Positions 5,701-11,030 of a stretch of DNA of 11,030 nucleotides are shown in pieces (positions within the stretch are counted from its first letter, which is position 1; the number at the start of each line of letters is the position of its first letter). The translations under genes and the position numbers were made by a program. The notes beneath the pieces were generated by a model, which saw only the letters and a program-made list of their open reading frames with translations, searched no databases and was not told the DNA's origin. This DNA is from Sphingobacteriaceae bacterium (lineage in GTDB: Bacteria; Bacteroidota; Bacteroidia; B-17B0; Aurantibacillaceae): assembly GCA_025360355.1 (NCBI GenBank), contig JANYCL010000010.1:1-11030 (forward strand). Direction: 5' to 3'.

Positions 5701-6694
5701 AACAACTAATTATTCTGTTACAGGAACAAGTGGCGCTGGATGTTCAAATACAAAAACAGTTTCTGTAAATGTTAATCCTAATCCAACAGTTAATATTACC
5801 GCAACACCAACTGTAATTTGTTCGGGAGGTAACGCTACTTTAACAGCAAGTGGTGCCACAACTTATGCTTGGAACACAGGACCAACAACACCGGCGATTG
5901 TAGTTTCTCCAACCACCACAACTAACTATACTGTTATAGGCACAAGTGCAGGATGTACAAATACAAAAACAATTTCTCTAACCGTTAATTCTAATCCAAC
6001 TGTAAGTGTTGTTGCGAGTCCAACAGCAATCTGTTCAGGAAGTAGTGCTTCATTAACTGCAAGCGGTGCTACAACTTATTCCTGGAATACAGGACCAACA
6101 ACTCCGGTTGTTGTAGTTTCTCCAACAACAACTACAAGTTATACGGTTACCGGATCGAATGGAAGTTGTTCAAATACTAATACAATTTCTTTGAATGTAA
6201 ATTCTGCGCCTACAATTAATGCTTCAAGTTCTGCAACTCTAATTTGTTCCGGACAAAGTGCAACATTAACTGCGGGCGGTACTGCTGCAACATATACTTG
6301 GAATACAGGACCAACCACAGCAAGTATAAGCGTGAGTCCAACAACAACTACAAGTTATACAGTTACAGGAACCGGTGCAGGCGGATGTGTTGCAACATCT
6401 GTTATTACACAATCGGTTTCACCTTGTACAGGAATAAGTTCTGTTAATGTAGCGGCTTCAACATTTGGTATTTATCCAAATCCTAACAATGGTGAGTTTG
6501 TAGTAACAGTTGTTCAGGTAACAGAGAATGTATTTATTGAGATCTATAATAATATTGGTCAGCTGGTGAGTAAACAAATAGTAAGAGAAAATATCACTCC
6601 AATAAATTTAACTGAATTTACAAATGGTATTTACCATGTAAGAATTACAAAAGATGGTAATTCACTTTACAAAACAAAGATCATTAAAGAATAG
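2783..6694 (+). CDS. Secreted M43-type zinc metalloprotease with PKD-like domain, ten Ig-like repeats and T9SS sorting domain
   Basis: A 1303-residue extracellular or cell-surface protein. Order of parts: Sec signal peptide (residues 1-24, ending LNAQ); propeptide-like stretch to about 85; M43/pappalysin-type catalytic domain (about 86-400) opening with IPVIIHVIHGG. The zinc site is HEIGHWVGLRH at 305-315, with ligands His305, His309, His315 and catalytic Glu306; the Met-turn is NFMDY with Met369. Then follow a PKD-like domain (about 413-491), ten Ig-like repeats of 69-76 residues (496-1214), and a T9SS type A sorting domain (about 1228-1303) beginning FGIYPNPNNGEF and ending KTKIIKE. It would cross the outer membrane by T9SS, with removal of the sorting domain. 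All key catalytic residues are present, so it is likely active. Physiological substrate is unknown. It is monocistronic: own promoter region, bidirectional terminator 20 bases after the stop. Confidence 0.95.
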   Translation: MKVKNLLSATLFFLGMFSFAILNAQNVSKQTPTYIQGPPQRTCGTGIPPQQWEDQFQKQIEAFLAANPEITNGSKVGNGNNTQAVYTIPVIIHVIHGGVAVGTFPNLAQGQLNSQVQVLNDDFAGVGYNNGNYPANAFTTWATNTIVSTGSKDASGRVKISNTGITFCLALKDSLGNILPEPGIDRVNYNTLPALTGTFTSKNPAAAVYNSVGNFMAFIDGYIKPNTIWNVGKYMNLWVTDEQAAVGLLGYATFPPLSTLVGIPGGIGTNKTDGFWAWAASFGSKVIFPGGTYSAGYDLGRTCTHEIGHWVGLRHIWGDGTCLTDYCNDTPPASAANFNNCPVTYPLKSGSCAGPPSNSPNGEMFMNFMDYTYDCAMFMFTEDQRTRIQTAMANSPYRKFLGTHGLCSVPPPTANFSVNPNPACVGQIVSITDMSIGSPGAWSYTMTGGAPATSTLQSPTVTYAAAGIYTITLIASNGGGPSTPVVKTITVAPAPNMTVTPNPSTICAGGSSTISAIGALSFTWSTGPTTSSIVVSPTVTTTYTVTGANGSCTQTKTVSVTVSGTPTVNIFTPGTTTICAGNSTTLTGTGATNYTWMPGGMTTTIVAVSPTVTTIYTLTGSNGGSCVGTKTIQITVNTTPTVTIVPTPTAICAGGSATLTASGATTYTWNTGPTTAAIVVSPTITTNYTVTGANGTCSNTKTISLTVNPSPTLNINPPSGTVCVGSSFTFFGSGATTYTWMPGSVINASITVSPTTTTAYTLTGANAAGCTSTKTTQVVVNALPVVTITANPASICPGSTSTITASGSGPGPFTYSWSTGSTAATITSSVVGVYTATVINGNGCKGSQSFTLNAAAGLTITATATPTAVCLGGSTTITAIGASTYTWNTGPTTSSIVVSPTVATNYTVNGTSGSCSGSTTILITVNANPTVNVVANPTLVCAGNPSTLTASGGATYVWNTGPTTPAIVVSPTTTTNYSVTGTSGAGCSNTKTVSVNVNPNPTVNITATPTVICSGGNATLTASGATTYAWNTGPTTPAIVVSPTTTTNYTVIGTSAGCTNTKTISLTVNSNPTVSVVASPTAICSGSSASLTASGATTYSWNTGPTTPVVVVSPTTTTSYTVTGSNGSCSNTNTISLNVNSAPTINASSSATLICSGQSATLTAGGTAATYTWNTGPTTASISVSPTTTTSYTVTGTGAGGCVATSVITQSVSPCTGISSVNVAASTFGIYPNPNNGEFVVTVVQVTENVFIEIYNNIGQLVSKQIVRENITPINLTEFTNGIYHVRITKDGNSLYKTKIIKE
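4268..6424 (+). repeat. Ten tandem Ig-like repeat units inside the protease gene
   Basis: The units begin at residues 496, 565, 639, 710, 783, 859, 928, 1000, 1071 and 1142. Every unit has exactly two cysteines, one in an early C-x-G motif and one 45-48 residues later, and one tryptophan in a Y/F-x-W position, so each is probably a disulfide-pinned beta sandwich. The pattern resembles the Ig-like domains associated with CHU_C-type Bacteroidota proteins. The core WNTGPTT is exact in six units (3 and 6-10). Unit 5 is the most divergent. These repeats probably form a stalk or ligand-binding region between protease and anchor. Confidence 0.9.
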
Positions 6695-6713
6695 TTCAGA
6701 AAATTATTAAAAT

Positions 6714-6749
6714 AAAAAATCCCCATTCTTAAAAGTTTGGGGATTTTTT
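6714..6749. terminator. Bidirectional rho-independent terminator between the protease gene and aroA
   Basis: A perfect 12-pair stem (6714-6725 with 6738-6749), AAAAAATCCCCA against TGGGGATTTTTT, with a 12-base loop. A and T runs at both ends make it a terminator in both directions. It begins 20 bases after the protease stop. Its right edge includes two bases of the aroA stop codon, so aroA translation ends at the base of the hairpin. Confidence 0.85.
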
Positions 6750-7983
6750 ATTTCAGATCAAATCCTGCTTCTTCCATATCATCCCAAAAAGCAGGGTAAG
6801 ATTTTTCAACCACTTCAGGATGCTCTATTTTTAATCCTGGAAATTTAAGAGCCAATGGCGCGAAGCTCATTGCCATCCGATGATCTTTATATGTTACAAT
6901 GTTTGATGTTTGATTTTCAATGTTTGATTGACCAGGAGTTATTATTATTGAATTATCAGTTGTTTCTACTTTAGCGCCTAGTTTTTCAAATTCATTTTTT
7001 AACGCGCTGATCCTATCCGTTTCTTTTATTTTTAATGTTTGTAATCCCGTAAGGTTTGCTTTTATTCCTAAACCAAAACAAGTAACGGCAACGGTTTGTG
7101 CAATGTCAGGACAATCTGTAAAATCATATCTGAATTCAGTATCCGATATTTTTTTTCTTGTTAAACGAACTCCCTTTTCTATAAATTCTGTATTCACACC
7201 AAGACTATTATAGATCCCCGGTAAGATCCTATCAGCTTGCAAACTTATTTTATCTAAAAATTTTAACACAACCTCTGCATTATCCGATAGCGCTACCATT
7301 CCATACCAATAAGAAGCGGCCGACCAATCTGACTCGACCAAAAATTGTGGAGTAAAAATTGTAAATGCAGATGGTGATACTACAATGTTATTTCCCGTAA
7401 ATGAAACATAAATACCAAATTCTTTAAGAAGAGATGCCGTCATATTTATATAAGGCATAGATACTATCTTGCCTTTTAAAACCAGATCTAAACCTTTTTG
7501 AAATTTTGGTGCGACAAGAAGTAATGCAGAAATAAACTGACTGCTAATGCTCGCATCAATTTCTACTTTTCCTCCTGATAATTTTTTTCCTTTAATTTTT
7601 AGAGGAGGGAATCCTTCTTTTTCTAAATATGAAATATCAGCGCCTAATTGTTTCAATGCATTTACTAATTCTGCAATTGGTCTTTGCTTCATTCTATCCG
7701 AACCGGTTATGATCCATTCGCCTTCTCTTGTCGACAAATACGCAGTTAAAAAACGCATATCGGTTCCTGCATGATGAATATTTAAAGTACCTGATGTTTT
7801 GTTTTGAATTTGACCCAATGCTTTTGCGATCAAAATAGAATCTTCGGAGTCGGATAAATTTTTAAAATGAATTGACAAACCGGAAATAGCTCTTATCATC
7901 ATCAAACGGTTACTGATACTTTTTGAACCCGGAAGCTCAACAATAGTTTTTATGTTTCCTTTTGGTGGAAAAATTTGAATCAT
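6748..7983 (-). CDS. aroA: 3-phosphoshikimate 1-carboxyvinyltransferase (EPSP synthase)
   Basis: Joins shikimate 3-phosphate and phosphoenolpyruvate to make EPSP, step six of the shikimate pathway, in the cytoplasm. Visible motifs: LPGSKSISNR (18-26 region, with Lys21, Ser22, Arg26); AGTDMRF (72-78); SSQF (147-150); DCPDIAQT with Asp293; KETDRI with Glu321 and Arg324; DHRMAM with Arg369; and Lys394 near the C-terminus. These match the E. coli residues Lys22, Asp313, Glu341, Arg344, Arg386 and Lys411. At 411 residues it is slightly shorter than E. coli AroA. Phe78 stands where E. coli has Pro101, as in other Bacteroidota enzymes I recall. Residues 352-363, just before DHRMAM, are encoded by a 21-base-period DNA repeat. 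Last gene of the operon; its ATG overlaps the aroB stop (ATGA), and a terminator follows directly. Confidence 0.97.
   Translation of the reverse strand: MIQIFPPKGNIKTIVELPGSKSISNRLMMIRAISGLSIHFKNLSDSEDSILIAKALGQIQNKTSGTLNIHHAGTDMRFLTAYLSTREGEWIITGSDRMKQRPIAELVNALKQLGADISYLEKEGFPPLKIKGKKLSGGKVEIDASISSQFISALLLVAPKFQKGLDLVLKGKIVSMPYINMTASLLKEFGIYVSFTGNNIVVSPSAFTIFTPQFLVESDWSAASYWYGMVALSDNAEVVLKFLDKISLQADRILPGIYNSLGVNTEFIEKGVRLTRKKISDTEFRYDFTDCPDIAQTVAVTCFGLGIKANLTGLQTLKIKETDRISALKNEFEKLGAKVETTDNSIIITPGQSNIENQTSNIVTYKDHRMAMSFAPLALKFPGLKIEHPEVVEKSYPAFWDDMEEAGFDLK
6897..6928. repeat. 21-base-period short repeat inside aroA
   Basis: On the + strand CAATGTTTGAT occurs at 6897-6907 and again at 6918-6928. 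A further GTTTGAT lies between them (6908-6914), giving three copies of that heptamer in 28 bases. The 21-base spacing keeps the frame and encodes the SNI...SNI pattern in the variable loop before DHRMAM. It could be a local duplication or an in-frame copy of a dispersed short repeat. Confidence 0.8.
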
Positions 7984-9032
7984 ATTGTAATTGAATTATA
8001 AAATTCTAAAGATTCTAGAATTTCCATTGGTGTAACCGCAACATTTATTTTATTTTTTCCAATACCGTTTAATAAAGCGGATTGTATTTGAAGCTTCGTA
8101 TTTTTTTTGTCGTTAACAGTTGCCTTCACCATTTCACCAAACAATAATGCAGGCAAAGGAGCAAAGGTAAATTTTTGAGTTAGTGTGTTAACGATCTCGT
8201 CAAACTCTTTTTTCGAAATTAATTTTTTCTTTAAAGAAATTTTGCTTTCGCAGATCATACCTGCCAAAACTGCTTCTCCATGTAAAATATCAACTTCACT
8301 TGCCAATAAAACTGATTCTATTGCATGACCAACTGTATGTCCGAAATTCAATGCCTTGCGGACTCCTTTATCAAGCGGATCTTTTTTTACAAAATTATTT
8401 TTTAACAACACGCTTCTTGTAATGAATGTATTGTCTAAAATTTTAGCCGACTGTAATTTTTTCCATAATACTTTATCTGAGATCAAAGCCATTTTATAAA
8501 TTTCAGCCATTCCGTTTGCAATATGTCGCTTCGGAAGTGTTTCCAGAAATTCAGGAAAAATAAAAACACCTTTTGGTTGAGTAATTGTACCGATACTGTT
8601 TTTTAATCCTGAAAAATCAATTCCCGTTTTTCCGCCTACACTTGCATCTGCCATTGCCAATAGTGAAGTTGGGATATTTATAAAATCAATTCCGCGTTTA
8701 TAAACAGATGCGACAAATCCACCGAGATCCGAAACTACACCGCCTCCCAAATTAATTATCAAAGCATTTTTATCAGCATTATAACTCAATAGAGTTTCCC
8801 AAAGCTGAGAACACAATTGCAAACTTTTAGAATTCTCGCCGCTTTCAATTTCAAAAATTTCCGCATCCTTTAATTCTTTACACTGAATAATTAAACCCGG
8901 TAAACAATGCTTGAACGTGTTTTCATCACACAAAATAAAGCAGTTGCTATACTTTTGTTTTTTTAAAAAGGAGCTCAGATCTTTAAAAACTTTTTCCCCA
9001 ATATAAATTGTATAGCCGAGTGACTTAATCAT
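7980..9032 (-). CDS. aroB: 3-dehydroquinate synthase
   Basis: Converts DAHP to 3-dehydroquinate, step two of the shikimate pathway, using catalytic NAD+ and a divalent metal, normally zinc. The 350-residue protein is normal length. It shows the nucleotide-binding stretch LGGGVVSDLGGF (95-106), the PTSLLAMADASVGGKTG block (121-137), MAEIYK with Glu177 and Lys180, GHTVGHAIE with His232 and His236, and LHGEAV with His251. Glu177, His232 and His251 are the expected metal ligands. The spacing between the last two histidines is two residues longer than in E. coli. It starts 17 bases after the DAHP synthase stop, and its TGA overlaps the aroA ATG, so it is co-transcribed and probably translationally coupled to aroA. 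No ribosome binding site is evident. Confidence 0.97.
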   Translation of the reverse strand: MIKSLGYTIYIGEKVFKDLSSFLKKQKYSNCFILCDENTFKHCLPGLIIQCKELKDAEIFEIESGENSKSLQLCSQLWETLLSYNADKNALIINLGGGVVSDLGGFVASVYKRGIDFINIPTSLLAMADASVGGKTGIDFSGLKNSIGTITQPKGVFIFPEFLETLPKRHIANGMAEIYKMALISDKVLWKKLQSAKILDNTFITRSVLLKNNFVKKDPLDKGVRKALNFGHTVGHAIESVLLASEVDILHGEAVLAGMICESKISLKKKLISKKEFDEIVNTLTQKFTFAPLPALLFGEMVKATVNDKKNTKLQIQSALLNGIGKNKINVAVTPMEILESLEFYNSITI

Positions 9033-9049
9033 GCCTAAAATTATTCAAA

Positions 9050-10051
9050 TTATAGAAACGTTGCCAGTTTATTTATGTTTTGTATTAACAAATCAGATTC
9101 CATAAAATTCAGCGTTTGCTGAGCATCTGAAAGTGCTTCTTCCGGTTTTTCATGCACCTCGTAAATAATACCGTCGGCCCCTGCCATTACAGCTGCTAAA
9201 GCAAGTTTAGGTACGTAATTCCTAATACCAACACCATGGGATGGATCAGCTATCACAGGCAAATGACTTTTATCCTTTAAAACCTGGATCGCATTAATAT
9301 CAAATGTATTTCTGTAAATAGTTTCAAAAGTTCGGATTCCACGTTCACATAACATTAAACGTTCGTTTCCTTTGCTAAAAACATATTCAGCAGAATAAAG
9401 TAATTCTTCAATGGTTCCACTCACACCGCGTTTTATCAATACCGCTTTATCAGATTCGCCCAAAGCATCCAGTAAATTAAAATTTTGCGAATTACGCGCT
9501 CCGACTTGAAAAATATCTGTATAAGGAGACATTTCTTCAATTTGTGAAGCTTGCATTACTTCAGTAATAATTTTAATACCATGAGGTTTACAAAACTCAT
9601 GCATCATTTTTAAACCGTCAATTCCTAAACCTCTGAATGCATAAGGCGAACTTCTCGGTTTAAAAACGCCGCCCCGCATTATTTTAATATTATTCTTTAC
9701 CAAATGTTCAGTTATACTTTCCATTTGCGCTTCATTCTCCACCGAACACGGTCCGGCCATAACTGAAACTGAGCCATCTCCTATCCTAACATCATTCCCT
9801 AGATCAATGACAGTGTTCTTTGTTTTCCATTTATTACTCACCAATTTATAATTATCGGAAACACGGTGAACATCTTTTACGCCTTTTAAATGTCCGATGC
9901 TGCGGATATCAAATTCGTTTTTCCCAATACAAATTAAATAATCTTCAAATTGTGTACTTACGGGATTAACTGAAAATTTAAGCTCATTCAATGTGCTTTT
10001 AATTTTTGTTGATAGATCTTTGTCTATGTTTTTTTCTAATTGTATGATCAT
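9050..10051 (-). CDS. aroF: 3-deoxy-7-phosphoheptulonate (DAHP) synthase, type I-beta with ferredoxin-like regulatory domain
   Basis: Condenses phosphoenolpyruvate with erythrose 4-phosphate, the first and normally feedback-controlled step of the shikimate pathway. Residues 1 to about 90 form a ferredoxin-like domain followed by the linker YKLVS...TVIDLG, as in Thermotoga maritima DAHP synthase, where this domain mediates tyrosine/phenylalanine inhibition. The catalytic barrel begins at VMAGPCSVE. Cys102, His272, Glu298 and Asp309 fall at the same residue numbers as the T. maritima metal ligands as I recall them. KPRSSPYAFRG (131-141) and CERGIRTFE (235-243) bind substrate. No chorismate mutase domain is fused at either end. 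The ATG overlaps the trpA stop (ATGA). The symbol aroF is a conventional label; aroG or aroA(G) are also used for this family. Confidence 0.95.
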   Translation of the reverse strand: MIIQLEKNIDKDLSTKIKSTLNELKFSVNPVSTQFEDYLICIGKNEFDIRSIGHLKGVKDVHRVSDNYKLVSNKWKTKNTVIDLGNDVRIGDGSVSVMAGPCSVENEAQMESITEHLVKNNIKIMRGGVFKPRSSPYAFRGLGIDGLKMMHEFCKPHGIKIITEVMQASQIEEMSPYTDIFQVGARNSQNFNLLDALGESDKAVLIKRGVSGTIEELLYSAEYVFSKGNERLMLCERGIRTFETIYRNTFDINAIQVLKDKSHLPVIADPSHGVGIRNYVPKLALAAVMAGADGIIYEVHEKPEEALSDAQQTLNFMESDLLIQNINKLATFL

Positions 10052-10818
10052 GATATCGTTTGTTTAATTTTTATGTTTGATGTGAATTTTGTAATATCTT
10101 TTTTAAAATCAATTGGCCCCAAAAGCAATTCTATAAATGCCGTTCCGATAATTGCGCCATTGGCGATATCACACGCTTCCGAGAATTCTTTTTGTCCTTT
10201 TATGCCAAAACCAATTAACACAGGATTTTTTACATCCGGTAATATTAATTTTTTTGAAACTCCTTTTGAACCGCCAGTGGTAGAATTTGAAGAAAGCAAA
10301 TACAGAAAACCACCACTTGCTTCGTCCAATAACTTAACGCGCTCCGGTTTTGTATCAGGACTAATTAAAAACACAACTTTAATATTTAATTTATTTGCGA
10401 ACTCTTTGTGGGAATCTTCGAATTCCTCCAATGGAAGATCAGGAAGAATAACACCATCAACTCCAACTTCACTACAAGCATTATAAAATTCCTCAATACC
10501 AAACTGAAGTACAGAATTCAAATATCCCATTAATAAAACAGGTTTTTGAGTTACGGTTCTCAGACTTTTTAATTGCGTGAACAATAAACTTAAATTTATT
10601 CCATTTTCAAGAGCAGTCATACTGCTTTGTTGTATAACAGGACCATCAGCCAAAGGATCCGAAAATGGAATACCGATCTCTATCAGATCAGCATCAGAAT
10701 GTTCTAAAGCTTCTAAAATTGAAATTGTATCATTCAATTTCGGGAAACCTGCAGTGAAAAAAATAGAAAGTACTTGACTTTTCTTTTCTACAAATAATTT
10801 ATCAATTCTGTTTTGCAT
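10048..10818 (-). CDS. trpA: Tryptophan synthase alpha chain
   Basis: Cleaves indole-3-glycerol phosphate to indole and glyceraldehyde 3-phosphate; indole is channelled to TrpB in the alpha2-beta2 complex. The signature LIEIGIPFSDPLADGPVIQ is present with both catalytic acids, Glu in IEIG and Asp in LADG, the E. coli Glu49 and Asp60. FFTAGFP near the N-terminus and ILPDLPLEE and the GGSKGV phosphate loop further on also fit. Two starts are possible: ATG ending at 10830 (260 residues) or ATG ending at 10818 (256 residues). I prefer 10818 because the protein then begins MQNRIDKLF, close to the usual TrpA start, and the overlap with trpB shrinks from 29 to 17 bases. Neither has a ribosome binding site. 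Its stop overlaps the DAHP synthase start. Confidence 0.95.
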   Translation of the reverse strand: MQNRIDKLFVEKKSQVLSIFFTAGFPKLNDTISILEALEHSDADLIEIGIPFSDPLADGPVIQQSSMTALENGINLSLLFTQLKSLRTVTQKPVLLMGYLNSVLQFGIEEFYNACSEVGVDGVILPDLPLEEFEDSHKEFANKLNIKVVFLISPDTKPERVKLLDEASGGFLYLLSSNSTTGGSKGVSKKLILPDVKNPVLIGFGIKGQKEFSEACDIANGAIIGTAFIELLLGPIDFKKDITKFTSNIKIKQTIS

Positions 10819-11030
10819 AATTCTTTTCATTTAAATAGTTAGAGAATGTTTCCATGTCTTTGTCGCCACGGCCCGATAAATTCAAAACAACAATTTCATC
10901 TTTTCCGAATTTTAATTTATTAAGTCCTGCTAAAGCGTGTGCACTTTCCAATGCGGGAATTATTCCTTCCGTTTTTGTCAAATTAAGTGCGGCTTCTAAT
11001 GCCTCTGTATCCGTGACTGAAATATATTTC
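10802..11030 (-). CDS. trpB: Tryptophan synthase beta chain, C-terminal part (truncated by the window edge)
   Basis: The minus strand from the right edge encodes the last 75 residues of TrpB and stops with TGA at 10804-10802. TrpB makes L-tryptophan from indole and serine with PLP. The visible part contains EGIIPALESAHAL, where the Glu corresponds to Salmonella Glu350, and LSGRGDKDM, whose serine contacts the PLP ring nitrogen (Salmonella Ser377). The tail METFSNYLNEKNYAKQN is normal. The reading frame runs open to the edge, so truncation is due only to the window. It overlaps the start of trpA by 17 or 29 bases depending on the trpA start. The gene order trpB-trpA is the usual one. Confidence 0.97.
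   Translation of the reverse strand, partial: KYISVTDTEALEAALNLTKTEGIIPALESAHALAGLNKLKFGKDEIVVLNLSGRGDKDMETFSNYLNEKNYAKQN

Noticed and set aside
4268..6424. Regular repeats as a possible CRISPR or tandem DNA repeat
   Set aside because: Units are 207-228 bases, coding, in frame and diverged at synonymous sites; they are protein domain repeats.
6748..7983. aroA as a glyphosate-tolerant enzyme because Phe replaces the E. coli Pro101 position
   Set aside because: As I recall, this residue is usual in Bacteroidota EPSP synthases; tolerance cannot be inferred from one position.
10040..10486. 148-codon + strand open frame opposite trpA
   Set aside because: It is antisense to a confidently identified trpA; composition follows from the trpA codons.

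Overview
The window is ordinary chromosomal DNA of a member of the Bacteroidota. Three things point there: a large secreted protein with a type IX secretion (T9SS) C-terminal sorting domain, promoter candidates of the Bacteroidota form TTTG-N19/20-TAnnTTTG, and AT-rich genes without clear Shine-Dalgarno sequences. The small membrane protein and the DUF6427-like protein at the left end suggest the flavobacterial side of the phylum, but I cannot place it lower.

Layout. Bases 1-203 are a nearly perfect inverted repeat (84 of 85 paired positions). It contains the tail of a small gene and its terminator in both orientations, and its left arm runs off the window edge. Next come a 66-residue membrane protein (minus strand) and, divergently, a 328-residue multi-pass membrane protein (plus strand, GTG start). 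The latter ends tail-to-tail, with a 15-base overlap, against a minus-strand pair: tatC followed by an AhpD-like carboxymuconolactone decarboxylase family gene, whose start overlaps the tatC stop. A 181-base divergent promoter region (2602-2782) separates tatC from a 1303-residue secreted M43-type zinc metalloprotease. That protein has a PKD-like domain, ten Ig-like repeats and a T9SS sorting domain. A bidirectional terminator (6714-6749) separates it from the last block.

From 6748 to the right edge everything is on the minus strand and reads, in transcription order, trpB (3' end only), trpA, DAHP synthase, aroB, aroA. Every junction is a stop/start overlap or a 17-base gap, so this is one operon. 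It joins shikimate steps 1, 2 and 6 to the last two reactions of tryptophan synthesis. The DAHP synthase is of the Thermotoga-like type I-beta class with an N-terminal ferredoxin-like regulatory domain and no fused chorismate mutase.

I found no tRNA, rRNA, CRISPR array, insertion sequence or phage gene, and no clearly new defence or mobile system. The points most worth a second look are the terminal inverted repeat (real or a fold-back artefact), the dyad around the protease promoter, the Ig-like array whose shared core is spelled with different codons in each copy, the cysteine-bearing insert in TatC, a 21-base-period repeat inside aroA, and the trp-aro operon.
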